Positions 25,586-35,166 of a stretch of DNA of 64,000 nucleotides are shown here, in pieces. The stretch is taken from NCBI GenBank assembly GCA_963825845.1, contig CAWGVL010000025.1:1-64000 (forward strand), given 5' to 3'. A program made the translations under genes and the position numbers. Positions within the stretch are counted from its first letter, which is position 1, and each line of letters opens with the position of its first letter. The DNA comes from DASQDN01 sp963825845 (lineage in GTDB: Bacteria > Acidobacteriota > Terriglobia > Bryobacterales > Bryobacteraceae). The notes beneath the pieces were generated by a model. The model was not told where the DNA came from, made no database searches, and worked only from the letters and a program-made list of their open reading frames with translations.

Positions 25586-26266
25586 TTGCTTGGCCGGTTG
25601 AGGTCGCTTTTGGGCGGCTCCCCCTCGGACGCCGCTAACGGCGCAGCATCCCATGGATCGTTGCATGGGCGACCTCTGCCGCCGGAGCAGACCCGGTTGA
25701 GCAACGGGCTCGACCAGTTCTTCAATTCGCTCCGCGACCGTTCGACTCTGAACCTTCTCGATTTCGCCGGAGCGAACCAGTCCAACGTCAGTTACATCAC
25801 CAGCATGGGCCACCGCCTGTCGTCGGAGGACTTCGTGCGATCGCTCGAACATACGTTCGGGCAGAACCAGATTCTTGACAATCAGTCCAATCCGCAATTG
25901 GTGGATCAGTTTCTGCAGGAGAATTTGGCGTTCCCGTATGACTCGTTCGATGGAGCTCTGGTATGGGACTCGCTTCAGTTTCTGTCCCCACATCTGCTTC
26001 AAATCACGGTCGATCGATTGTTCGACACGCTGCGTCCTGATTCATACCTCCTGGCTTTCTTCCATGCAGATGAAAAGGTGAAGGAGATCCCGCTTTATAA
26101 CTACCGGATCGCCGATCAGAAACATCTGCTGCTTCAAGCCAGAGGATGGGCGCATTGCGGCCAGTTCTTCAATAACCGAGCCCTCGAAAAATTATTCCAT
26201 CGCTACAAGTCCGTGAAGTTCTTCCTCGGACGCGACAACTTGCGCGAAATCATCGTTCGTCGTTAA
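25586..26266 (+). CDS. Class I methyltransferase-like protein linked to bactofilin
   Basis: A 226-residue protein that reads like a degenerate SAM-dependent methyltransferase: STLNLLDFAGANQSNVSYITSMGHR stands where motif I would be, but without GxGxG. FDGALVWDSLQFLSP resembles motif IV, and LRPDSYLLAFFH resembles motif V. The N-terminal 45 residues are low-complexity. The start is TTG 25586, preceded by AAGGAAG, 9 bases after the bactofilin stop. It might have lost catalysis and serve as a bactofilin partner (inference); a divergent active methyltransferase is also possible. Confidence 0.68.
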   Translation: MLGRLRSLLGGSPSDAANGAASHGSLHGRPLPPEQTRLSNGLDQFFNSLRDRSTLNLLDFAGANQSNVSYITSMGHRLSSEDFVRSLEHTFGQNQILDNQSNPQLVDQFLQENLAFPYDSFDGALVWDSLQFLSPHLLQITVDRLFDTLRPDSYLLAFFHADEKVKEIPLYNYRIADQKHLLLQARGWAHCGQFFNNRALEKLFHRYKSVKFFLGRDNLREIIVRR

Positions 26267-26277
26267 CGGCGGGTTCC

Positions 26278-27537
26278 GTGGCGCAGGCGAAGGTTGAAGC
26301 TCACCCGGCAATGACCAAGCAGGAGCTTCGGCTTCTCGTTCTCCTCGTTATTTCAATTTTCATCAATTACATCGATCGAGGGAATCTCTCGATCGCGGCG
26401 CCGCTGCTCGAGAAGGATTTGTCGATGACGTCGTCGCAACTCGGAGCATTGCTGTCGTCGTTCTTCTGGACGTACGCCCTGGTTCAACTGTTCGGAATCG
26501 CGGGATGGCTGACAGACCGGTTCCGCGTCGGATGGGTGCTGGCCGCGGGGTACTTTGCGTGGTCAGCCGCGACGGCAGCGACGGGTCTTGTTTCCAGCTT
26601 CGCCGGGCTTTTTGTCATGCGCCTGATTCTCGGAGCGGGAGAATCCGTTGCGTATCCCTGCTACTCGAAGATTCTCGCCGGCGACTTCCCCCAGCATCAT
26701 CGAGGCCTGGCCAATGCGCTGATCGATGCAGGTTCGAAGATTGGGCCTGCGTTGGGCACATTCGCCGGCGGTATGCTGATTGCGCAGGTCGGCTGGCGCT
26801 GGTTTTTTATCGCGCTGGGAGTCGGAAGCCTCGTGTGGCTGATTCCATGGTTGTTGTACATGCCGCGGGATCGAGCCGCCGAGATCATCGGACAGCATCG
26901 CGGTCCCGGGTTGAAAGAGCTGCTTTCGAAGCGATCGGCTTGGGGAGCGTTCTTCGCACACTTCTGCGGAAACTACTATTGGTTCTTCCTATTGACCTGG
27001 CTGCCGATGTACCTGGTGCGCGAGAGGAAGTATTCGATGGAAGGAATGGCGACCATTGGCTCCGTCGTGTATCTAGCGATCGGCGCGGCTACTGTTGTGG
27101 CTGGCTGGTACTCAGATCGTAAGATCCGCCAGGGATCGTCACCGACGAAGGTGCGAAAGGCCATCGTCACCGGGGGCCTGATTGGATCGACGATCATCCT
27201 GCCCGTTTCGGTGATTCAGGACAATACGATCTCGATCATGCTCCTGATGCTCGCTTGCATGTCCTTCGGCGTCTACTGTTCGAATCATTGGGCGATTACG
27301 CAAACCCTGGCGGGTACCCTTGCCGCAGGCCGGTGGACGAGCATCCAAAATGGCGTGGGGAACTTGTCCGGTATTGCGGCGCCATGGGTGACTGGAGTGG
27401 TTGTCGAGAGAACCGGCGCGTTCTATCTTGCCTTTGTTGTTTCCGCCGTTGTTGCGCTGATTGGCGCCTTTCTTTGGGGCGTGGTGGTCGGTCCGGTCGA
27501 GACCGTGAAGTGGCGTACCGCCGGAATCTCCGATTAA
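26278..27537 (+). CDS. MFS transporter, anion:cation symporter (ACS)-like
   Basis: A 419-residue major facilitator with 12 predicted helices. FINYIDRGNLSIAAPLLEKDL is the characteristic helix-1 text of the ACS family (hexuronate, glucarate and similar carboxylates), and LTDRFRVGWVL is the loop 2-3 motif. ILGAGESVAYPCYSKILAGDFP and RGLANALIDAGSKIGPALG complete the family pattern. Start GTG 26278, 11 bases after the preceding gene. It probably brings in an organic acid or sugar acid by proton symport; the substrate is unspecified. The enolase-superfamily enzyme at 10.4-11.6 kb would suit such substrates, but there is no genetic link. Confidence 0.83.
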   Translation: MAQAKVEAHPAMTKQELRLLVLLVISIFINYIDRGNLSIAAPLLEKDLSMTSSQLGALLSSFFWTYALVQLFGIAGWLTDRFRVGWVLAAGYFAWSAATAATGLVSSFAGLFVMRLILGAGESVAYPCYSKILAGDFPQHHRGLANALIDAGSKIGPALGTFAGGMLIAQVGWRWFFIALGVGSLVWLIPWLLYMPRDRAAEIIGQHRGPGLKELLSKRSAWGAFFAHFCGNYYWFFLLTWLPMYLVRERKYSMEGMATIGSVVYLAIGAATVVAGWYSDRKIRQGSSPTKVRKAIVTGGLIGSTIILPVSVIQDNTISIMLLMLACMSFGVYCSNHWAITQTLAGTLAAGRWTSIQNGVGNLSGIAAPWVTGVVVERTGAFYLAFVVSAVVALIGAFLWGVVVGPVETVKWRTAGISD

Positions 27538-27579
27538 CCGCACGGCGCACGAGCATTTCGCGATACTCTGAAAGAAGTA

Positions 27580-30098
27580 GTGCCCACCCTCGAATTCCCG
27601 TGTAAACCAGAAATAATGAGCCCTGCCGGGTATTGGCCGCAGTTGCGCGCAGCCATCGAAGCGGGAGCGGATTCCGTCTATTTCGGCCTGAAGCATTTCA
27701 GCGCTCGAGCCAAGGTCGGCTTCTCCATCGACGAGTTGCCGGATGTTTTCCGCACACTTCATGGGCGCGGAGTTAAGGGATTCATTACTTTCAATACTCT
27801 CGTGTTCGAGCATGAGCTTGCCGAGGCTTCACGCGCCATCGAGGCGATCGCGGAGTCCGGGGCTGACGCGCTGATCGTGCAGGACATAGGAGCTATGCAG
27901 CTCGCGCACGAGATCGCTCCCGATCTCGAACTTCATGCGAGCACGCAGATGAGCATTACGAATGCCGACGGGATTCGCTTTGCCCAGCAGCTTGGCGCAA
28001 AGCGCGTGACGTTAGCTCGTGAACTGTCGCTCGATGAGATTCGCGCGATCAGGCGCCAATCGGATTGCGACCTCGAGATCTTTGTTCATGGCGCGCTGTG
28101 TGTCGCATACTCGGGTCAGTGTTTTTCGTCAGAAGCCTGGGGTGGGAGGAGCGCCAATCGCGGCCAGTGTGCTCAGGCTTGCCGGTTGCCGTACGAATTG
28201 ATCGTTGATGAGGAGTTGCGTCCGCTTGAGGACGCTCGCTATCTGCTTTCGCCGGGCGATCTGTACGCGCTGCATCATGTACCGGAGATGGTCGAGGTTG
28301 GCATCGCGGCGCTGAAGATCGAGGGACGGTACAAAGATGCGGATTATGTGGCGCTGGCGACGCGCGCCTATCGGAAGGCCGTGGATGAGGCCGCTGCAGG
28401 AAAGTCGCTACAAATTACTCCGAAGGAAGAGCTGCAACTCGAGCAGGTGTATTCGCGCGGGCTTGGGGCACACTTCATTTCGGGGACGAATCACCAAACA
28501 GTGGTCAATGGCCGTGCGCCCAGACATCGCGGAGTTTTGATCGGCCGCGTCAGCAAAGTGGTGAGCGACGCCGCAGTGATTGAGCCTGCGGAGGCGCACG
28601 CGATTGCACCGGTCAAGGCCGGAGATGGCATCGTATTCGACGCGGCGTCGTGGATGAGTCCGCAGGAAGCCGAGCAGGGTGGTCGCATCTACGCGGTTGC
28701 ACAGCAGCGGGATGGGACACTGATCCTCCGCTTTGGTAATCGTTCCGTCGACTTTTCCCGGGTCTGTTCCGGAGATTTGGTCTGGCGTACACACGATCCG
28801 GACCTGGACAAAACAGTGCGGCCGTACCTGGAAGCGGCTACGCCGATTGCAAAGCAGCCGGTCTCCGTGCGGGCGGTCGCGCGGGAAGGATCGCCGCTGC
28901 AAACCGGTTGGTCAGTCGACGGAATCGATTTAGTCGTAAACTCCGCGTCGGAACTGGGCAGCGCCTCGAATCGCGTCCTGACGATGGAGTTCCTTCGGGA
29001 GCAGCTTTCGCGACTTGGCAATACCCCTTACACCCTCGCTGAGCTCGAACTCGACATCGAAGGCGCTCCATTCGCGCCAGCCTCGGTGCTGAACCAGATT
29101 CGGCGTGAGGCAGTGGAGCAATTGCAGGCTCTTCAGACGCAGACCGCTCCGCTTCACATGCGTTCTGCCGAATCGGAGTTGGAGGCCGCAATGGCACGCC
29201 GGCTGCGGTACGACTCGACATCAGCGATCTCGCAATAGCATCTACTCGTGCGTACTCCCGAGCAGTTGGAAGCTGCCATCGAGGGGCGACCGGCTAGCAT
29301 TACGTTGGACTATCTCGATCTGTACGGCTTAAAACCGTCGGTTGAGCGGTTGAAAGCGTCGGGCATTACTGCACGGGTAGCGAGTCCGAGGATATTGAAA
29401 CCCGGTGAAGAGCGAATTGTGGATTTTCTGCTGCGTCTGGAGTGCCCTCTGCTGGTTCGTTCGGTCGGGATTGTTGACGCATTGCGCGACCGTCCGCATT
29501 CGCCTCTCACGGGCGATTTCAGCCTTAATGCCGCGAACTCATTGACGGCCGATGCCCTACTGCGACTGGGCTTCGAGCGAATCACTCCGACTCATGATTT
29601 GAACGCCGATCAGATTGCCAATTTGGCTCGTAGCGCCGGAGGCGGCCGTATTGAGGCGATCGCGTATCAGCACCTGCCTGTATTCCATACCGAGCACTGT
29701 GTGTTCTGCCGATTCTTATCGAGCGGAACGACGTACAAAGACTGCGGTCGGCCCTGCGAGGCGCACCGGGTTGCGGTGCGTGACGTCGGCGGCCGATCAC
29801 ATCCTGTGATGGCGGACGTGGGTTGCCGCAAGACTGTGTCCGGAGCTGAAGCGCAGGAGGCCAGCCTGCACCTCGATTCGTGGCGTCGCGCGGGCATCGT
29901 ACATTTCCGGCTCGAGTTTGTCCATGAATCGGCAGCGCAAGTCACACGCGTCACACGCGCATTCGCCGATTTCTCTGGCAGGACGCACATCGACCGGTGA
30001 ACTGAATTCCGCGTTGAAGAGGATATCGCCGCAAGGGATCACCGAGGGCAGTCTGTACGTGCGCGAAAGATTATCTGACTTTGCCGGTCCTGCAGTAA
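27580..30098 (+). CDS. U32-family peptidase-like protein with DUF3656 (broken in three places)
   Basis: About 840 residues when repaired. The N-terminal U32 domain shows EIMSPAGYWPQLRAAIEAGADSVYFG, HASTQMSITNADG and the Cys-rich FVHGALCVAYSGQC with GQCAQACRLPY. A middle DUF3656-like segment follows. The C-terminal part has HTEHCVFCRFLSSG and CGRPCEAHRV, likely Fe-S ligands. Relatives such as RlhA and TrhP hydroxylate tRNA or rRNA bases using prephenate, so an RNA-modifying role is plausible. An in-frame TAG at 29236-29238 (or paired indels near 29210-29238) and shifts near 29987 and 30062 interrupt it. The corrected end TLPVLQ-TAA overlaps the Nudix ATG. Confidence 0.78.
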
Positions 30099-30478
30099 TG
30101 GTCGACTTCGATAAAGTCGGACTCCTGACCGTCCGCGGCGATCGCATGCTGCTTTGCCGCAAAAGCCGCGATACCTCGTTGCTGTTCCTGCCGGGCGGAT
30201 GCCTGGAAGATGGAGAGTCGGCTGAACAGTGCTTGCGGCGCGAGATCGCCGAAGAACTCGGACAGGTTGAGCTTCGCGACCCTCGATACATCGGCGCGTA
30301 CCCGGGATGCTGCGGCCGGCCATGCAGGAAGGATCGTACAGGTCCGGCTTTACGCTGGAGAGTTAGACGGCGAGCCTCGCGCCGGAATCTGAGTCCATCG
30401 TTGGTGTGGTTCGGTCCTTCCGACGATCGGGATCAGTTGTCCCCCAGCCTCAAGAACAAGATTTTTGCCCCGATCTAA
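30098..30478 (+). CDS. Nudix hydrolase (two frameshifts)
   Basis: A small Nudix enzyme of about 127 residues. It has a complete Nudix box, GCLEDGESAEQCLRREIAEELG, placed after LLFLPGG. Upstream strands are KVGLLTVRGDRMLLCRKS, and the C-terminal WFGPSDDRDQLSPSLKNKIF is typical. It hydrolyses a nucleoside diphosphate linked to X; the substrate is unknown. The ATG at 30098 overlaps the repaired U32 stop (TAATG). One-base shifts near 30305 and 30385 carry the middle segment (GRIVQVRLYAGELDGEPRAG) in a different frame from both ends. The final residue and stop are uncertain. Confidence 0.72.
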   Translation: MVDFDKVGLLTVRGDRMLLCRKSRDTSLLFLPGGCLEDGESAEQCLRREIAEELGQVELRDPRYIGAYPGCCGRPCRKDRTGPALRWRVRRRASRRNLSPSLVWFGPSDDRDQLSPSLKNKIFAPI

Positions 30479-30508
30479 TTGCTCGCCGCAATCCTGGAGT
30501 GGCCGTGA

Positions 30509-30980
30509 TTACCCGGTCACCGTTAGCGATTCCATTCGACACATGCGCACCGGGTCGTTCACCCACTTTGCGAGGAGGTCGGCATCGATGCGTACTTGCA
30601 CCAGGGTGGCTTTTCGTTTCGCTCCAATGTCGTGATGAGCAGTTCGTGGTCGCGGTGAGATTGGCGCGCGTAGACATGCACGCGCTCGCCCGATTTGCGG
30701 GAAACAACCTTGACGAACGGCTTCCAACCCTGCGGTTGAAACGTTGTCTACAGTTGGTCGGCTGACGGGTGGTACCTATCATCTACGTGTTCGAAAACGG
30801 CCAGCTTGATGTCCTCCGTACTGCCGGCCTGGCAACCTTCACAAAGAAATTCGCAACTCCCAGAAATGGAATGTGGAGGCGTTTCGTCGCATAATTCGAC
30901 TCGATCGCGCGCACCAGCGAATCGAAGTCGTCTCCGGCGAAGGCGGTGGAGACAAGGATCAGAAACGCAATCAGCTTCAC
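30509..30980 (-). CDS. Exported hypothetical protein downstream of DUF4252 gene (broken)
   Basis: A product of about 157 residues of unknown family. GTG 30980 begins the signal peptide VKLIAFLILVSTAFA. Then DDFDSLVRAIESNYATKRLH, DIKLAVFEHVDDRYHPSADQL, GWKPFVKVVSRKSGERVHVY and LVQVRIDADLLAKWVNDPV occur in order but in three frames, with an in-frame TAG at 30748-30750. The overall plan (helical N-terminus, then strands with 'VHVYxR') resembles the preceding DUF4252 protein, so they may be distant paralogues. Its start overlaps the upstream stop (GTGA), so the pair is translationally coupled. It may be a real gene with errors or a decaying copy. Confidence 0.55.
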
Positions 30981-31494
30981 AAGATGCCTCTGATCCGCAT
31001 CTTTGGCGATCCAACGCGTCCGCTGAGACTGGCGAGGTCTTCGGGGCGCACGGTTCCATCGAGGTGAATGATCGTAAGTTCTCGCGGCTCTGCATTCAGG
31101 ACGAGCAGCCCTGTCATGTCTCCGCCTTGCATTCGCGCGTAAACCTCGACATGCTCGTCGCTCCTCGCGGACCTGGAGTATCCTTGACCAACCGGGACCT
31201 CGGAGCTGTTCGCGGACGGCATCCAAGTCACTCATGGAGTAAGATCCGGATCGCGCGAACTCCAAGGTCTTGACGTAGATGGCATTTAGCCCACGAAGCA
31301 CCCGCTTCGTCTTTCACCTGGTCCGGATCCTCTCCACGACAGGAATTCTCGGCGAAACGAATCATATTCGCGTCCATCGTGACGTCGACTGTTTCGGTTG
31401 CCATATGGCTCAGCGCTTCGATATTCACCGGCAGTTTTCAAGGTTGGGCGTCAACAGAAACGCCGCCGCTAGCACGAGTATCAGAGATCTTCAT
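30977..31494 (-). CDS. DUF4252 secreted protein (at least four frameshifts)
   Basis: Segments in successive frames reconstruct an acidobacterial DUF4252 protein of about 172 residues: MKIS plus LILVLAAAFLLTP (signal), VNIEALSHMATETVDVTMD, LRGLNAIYVKTLEFARSG, SMSDLDAVREQLRGPGWSRI, EHVEVYARMQGGDMTGLLVL and EPRELTIIHLDGTVRPEDLA. The family is periplasmic and often encoded near ECF sigma/anti-sigma genes; its role is unknown. It is divergent from potA, with 87 bases between starts. Breaks lie near 31488, 31424, 31300 and 31150. Order and content are intact, favouring sequencing error, but decay is possible. Confidence 0.65.
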
Positions 31495-31581
31495 CTGTCC
31501 CCCTGGTTGTCCTATACGGATTCCCTTTGCAAGAGTGCGCAAAATCTTACGCGAGCGATAACATATTTAGATCTCCGGCGA

Positions 31582-32547
31582 ATGACTCCGATTCTTGAAC
31601 TGCGAATGTATCGAAACGGTCCGGAATCCACTACGGCTGTTCAGGAGATCTCTCTGCAAGTGCAGCGCGGAGAGTTCTTCGCATTGCTGGGGCCCTCAGG
31701 TTGCGGGAAAACGACGACGCTGGGATGGTCGCGGGGTATGACGAACGACGACCGGTGACATTCTGCTTGGGGCGAGCGGATCAACAATCTTCGACCGTAC
31801 GAACGGAACGTCAGCACCGTATTCCAGAGCTATGCCTTGTTCCCTCACCTGACGGCGATTCGCAACATCGAGTTCGGCCTGAGGAGGAAGCGTGTTCCGG
31901 AGTCAGAGCTTCGGAAGCGAGTTGCGGATGTTTTCGAGCTTGTCCATCTCGCAGGTAAAGAGGATCGACTGCCTTCTCAGTTATCGGGTGGAGAGCGGCA
32001 GCGTGTGGCTCTCGCGCGATCTCTTGTCCTGGAGCCGGAGATCCTTTTACTTGACGAACCGCTGTCGGCGCTGGATCTCAATCTGCGCAAGCAGGTTCGC
32101 GGTGAATTAAAGGCGTTGCAGCGTCGCATCGGAGTGACGTTCATCTTTGTCACTCACGATCAAGAGGAGGCCTTGTCGATGTCGGACAGTATCGCTCTGA
32201 TGAACAAAGGCAAACTGGAACAGGCAGGCTCGCCGCAGCAATTGTATCTTCAGCCGAAGACACGATTCGCCGCCGGTTTCCTGGGCGCGGTGAACTGGAT
32301 GGGACCGTTCGGTGTACGCCCCGAAGCAACCCGGATCTCACGGCAGAAGCCCGATGGGGGTGTGAAGGCCAGCGCAGCCGTTGTCGAAGGCGCAACGTTC
32401 TTCGGCAGTTCGGTCCACGTGCATGCCAGGCTTACGAGCGGTGAGATCGTCGTCTCAGAGTTTTCGCGATTGGACGAACCGTTTGAACCAGGCGAAAGCG
32501 TACACGTGTGGTGGCGACCGGCGGACGAATTCGCGACCGGCTCATGA
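31582..32547 (+). CDS. potA: Spermidine/putrescine ABC transporter ATPase (frameshifted)
   Basis: ATPase of a PotABCD-type polyamine importer, about 320 residues. Walker A is GPSGCGKTT, the Q-loop region VFQSYALFPHLTAIRNIEFGL, the signature LSGGERQRVALARSL, Walker B ILLLDEPLSALD and the switch THDQEEAL. A TOBE-like C-terminal domain follows (about residues 240-320). Shifts near 31720, 31755 and 31795 disturb the short stretch between Walker A and the Q-loop (true text probably MVAGYE, TTGDILLGA, INNLRPYERNVS). Starts at ATG 31582 and overlaps potB by 4 bases. The cargo could be another small cation or putrescine derivative; assignment rests on the full operon. Confidence 0.85.
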
Positions 32548-33373
32548 TGCGCCTGCGACGCTGGTTTCTCGCGCCGACGACTTCCATGCTAGCCGTGCTG
32601 TTCTTCGCCCCAATGGCGATCATCCTGGCGTACAGTTTCCTGATGCGCGGAGCATACGGCGGGGTGACGGGCGAATGGACGATTGACAACTATAAGCGGC
32701 TATTCGATCCGCTTTATGTAGCGATCCTGGCCCGAACACTCGCGCTCTCCGCGCTAGCGACGCTTTTGTGCCTCACACTCGGGTTTCCGTTAGCGTTCTT
32801 TATCTCGAGGTCCTCAAGACACAAGAACTTGTACCTTCAACTTGTGATGATCCCGTTCTGGACCAGCTTTCTCGTCAGAACGTATGCGTGGATGTTCCTG
32901 CTCCGGGAACAGGCCTGATCAACTCCGCATTGATCGGAGTTGGCGCAATCCGCGAGCCACTTCCGCTGTTGTACAACAATGGCGCAGTGCTCTTGGGCTT
33001 GGTGTATAGCTATCTGCCTTTCGTCGTCTTGCCTCTGTTTGCGACCTTGGAACGCTTGGATAACAGCCTGCTCGAAGCGTCCGCGGACCTCGGAGCAAAG
33101 CCGTGGGAAACTATGTCGCGCGTCGTGATCCCGCTCTGCGCGCCGGCTTTTCGAGCTGCTGCCGTGCTGGTTTTCATACCGTGCCTCGGCGCATATCTCA
33201 CTCCAGACCTTCTGGGCGGGGGCAAGACTGTTATGGCAGGAAATCTGATCCAGAATCAGTTCACGACGGCCCGCGACTGGCCTTTCGGATCCGCCGTGTC
33301 GCTGGTTCTCATGGCCATCGTCATGACCTTGCTTGTCGTCAGCATGAGAAGCCAGAGCGAGGACCTGCTTTGA
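32544..33373 (+). CDS. potB: Spermidine/putrescine ABC transporter permease (one frameshift)
   Basis: Inner-membrane permease with six predicted helices, about 276 residues. LAVLFFAPMAIILAYSFL is helix 1. WTIDNYKRLFDPLYVAILARTL precedes the transport domain. The EAA coupling loop LLEASADLGAKPWETMSRVVIPL contacts PotA, and FIPCLGAYLTPDLLGGGKTVMAGNLIQNQF is typical of PotB. The frame breaks near 32915: GAACAGGCC should be GAACAGGGCC, which joins FLLREQ to GLINSALIG. ATG 32544 overlaps the potA TGA. The stop overlaps the potC TTG start. Confidence 0.88.
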
Positions 33374-34128
33374 GACGGCTCCTGCCTCTGTATGCAACAG
33401 CGGCTTTTGCCTTTCTTCATCTGCCGCTGCTCGTACTGGCAGTGTTCAGCATCAATAGTTCGAGGTTTGCCATCTGGCAGGGATTCTCAATTCGATGGTA
33501 CGAGGCGGCCCTGCACAATACGCAACTTGCCGAAGCGGCGTGGAATAGTTTGTTGATCGCGCTCGCCGCAACCGCCGTATCGACGTGCCTCGGCACGCTC
33601 TGCGCGTATGGGCTATGGAAGCAGAAATCAGAATTTGTCAGCGGGAGTTTGTACACGACTCTTGTAACTCCTGAGATCGTGATGGGCGTATCCTTACTTG
33701 CGTTTTTCCAGTGGGGCTTCCGCTTCTTGAATATTCAACTCGGGATGCATACCGTCATCCTGGCGCACGTGATGTTCTCGGTAGCCTATGTCGTGATTGT
33801 AATCATGGCCAGACTGCGAGCGCTGGAACCCGCATTGGAAGAAGCCGCGCTCGACCTCGGCGGGAATGAGTGGGACGCTTTTCGGCTGGTGACACTGCCG
33901 CAGTTGGGACCTGCGATTCTATCGGCGTCGCTCCTCGCATTTACCATTTCCTTCGACGATTACGTCATCACAAGTATGGTGGCCGGAGTCGATTCGGAGA
34001 CGCTGCCGATGGTGATTTATGCGATGGCTCGCCGGGGTGGGAATCCCGTTGTGAATGCCATATCTACGATGATCGTTGTGAGCCTGGGCGTGTTAATACT
34101 TGTTTCGGAACGGCTTCGAAAGTCATGA
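33370..34128 (+). CDS. potC: Spermidine/putrescine ABC transporter permease
   Basis: Second permease subunit, 252 residues, intact. Helix 1 is LYATAAFAFLHLPLLVLAVFS, followed by FSIRWYEAALHNTQLAEAAWNSL. The EAA loop is EPALEEAALDLGGNEWDAFRLVTLPQLGPAI, and SFDDYVITSMVAGVDSETLPMVIYAM is the PotC-type end. I start at TTG 33370, overlapping the potB stop by 3 bases, because the next ATGs fall inside the first helix. It overlaps the potD start by 4 bases (ATGA). Together with PotB it forms the membrane channel. Confidence 0.9.
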   Translation: MRRLLPLYATAAFAFLHLPLLVLAVFSINSSRFAIWQGFSIRWYEAALHNTQLAEAAWNSLLIALAATAVSTCLGTLCAYGLWKQKSEFVSGSLYTTLVTPEIVMGVSLLAFFQWGFRFLNIQLGMHTVILAHVMFSVAYVVIVIMARLRALEPALEEAALDLGGNEWDAFRLVTLPQLGPAILSASLLAFTISFDDYVITSMVAGVDSETLPMVIYAMARRGGNPVVNAISTMIVVSLGVLILVSERLRKS

Positions 34129-35150
34129 CGCGCCGCACTCTATTTCTGATGGGCATCGCCGGCGCGAATGGGTGTGTGCGCGACCGGCGGCCTCGTTTGA
34201 ACGTCTTCAACTGGTCGAGCTATGTAGGTCCTGAGACGATCCCGAATTTCGAACGTGAGTTCAATGTACAGGTTCGCTACGCGGTATACGAGAGCAACGA
34301 AGAGATGCTCGCCCGCGTAATGGGTGGCAACTCCGGCTGGGACGTTGTGTTTCCAACGAACTACCTGATCGAGCCGATGCGCTCGTTCGGACTGCTCGCG
34401 CCGCTCGAACATTCCCGACTGCCGAACCTGAAGCATCTGGATGCAGTGTTTCAGAAGCCCGTGTGGGATCCTGATCTGCGCTGGGGTGTGCCCTACATGT
34501 GGAACTCGACCGGTATCTGTTACTCGGACAAGCTGGAGGACGGCATAGAAGCTTGGGAGGACCTTTGGGATTCCGAGTTGCAGGGCCGGATCACGATGTT
34601 GGATGACCCGGTCGATGTGTTCGGGGCGTGCCTGAAAAAACTCGGTTACTCGATCAACACCCGCAATCCGGAGGAACTACGGAAAGCGCAGCGGGAAGCG
34701 ATCGAACAGAAGGAGCTACTGCGAGCCTACATCAACGCCGAGGTTCGCGATCAACTCGTGGCAGGCGAGGTGGTGGCCGCGCAGCTTTGGTCCACTATCG
34801 CGCAGCAAGCGATGGACGAAGACGAAAAACTGTCATTCGTGTATCCCGAAGAGGGCTTCCCTGTCTTCAATGATGTTTGCGTGATACTGCGGGAAAGCAA
34901 GCGAACGGAATTGGCGCACGTGTTCCTGGATTACCTGCTGCGGCCGGAGGTGGCGGCGGGCATCGTGATGCAGGCTCGCACGGCCTGCGCGAACAAGACG
35001 GCTCGCGCGCTGCTGCCGGAAGACGTGCGGGAGAATCCGACGTTTTTTCCACCGGCGCAGATCATGGCGCGAGGCGAGTGGGCGCTCGCCAGCCCTCCGG
35101 AGATTCAGAGGCTACGGGACCGCTTGTGGACGGAGATCAAGGCGGCCTAG
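34125..35150 (+). CDS. potD: Polyamine-binding periplasmic protein
   Basis: Solute-binding subunit, 341 residues. The N-terminus RRTLFLMGIAGANGC carries an RR pair, a short hydrophobic core and ANGC, so it may be a lipoprotein with Cys17. The mature part opens with LNVFNWSSYVGPETIPNFEREFNVQVRYAVYESNEEMLARV, matching PotD/PotF. LIEPMRSFGLLAPLEHSRLPNLKHL, WDPDLRWGVPYMWNSTGICY and YINAEVRDQLVAGEVVAAQLWS follow, including aromatic and acidic residues that hold polyamines. It overlaps potC by 4 bases and ends the operon 16 bases from a convergent protease gene. Confidence 0.92.
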   Translation: MTRRTLFLMGIAGANGCVRDRRPRLNVFNWSSYVGPETIPNFEREFNVQVRYAVYESNEEMLARVMGGNSGWDVVFPTNYLIEPMRSFGLLAPLEHSRLPNLKHLDAVFQKPVWDPDLRWGVPYMWNSTGICYSDKLEDGIEAWEDLWDSELQGRITMLDDPVDVFGACLKKLGYSINTRNPEELRKAQREAIEQKELLRAYINAEVRDQLVAGEVVAAQLWSTIAQQAMDEDEKLSFVYPEEGFPVFNDVCVILRESKRTELAHVFLDYLLRPEVAAGIVMQARTACANKTARALLPEDVRENPTFFPPAQIMARGEWALASPPEIQRLRDRLWTEIKAA

Positions 35151-35166
35151 AGAGCGCGCGCCGCCC

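Noticed and set aside
29236..29238. TAG read-through or amber recoding
   Set aside because: TAG is used as an ordinary stop by several intact genes here (for example TonB receptor, HipA-like), and no pyrrolysine-type elements are visible.
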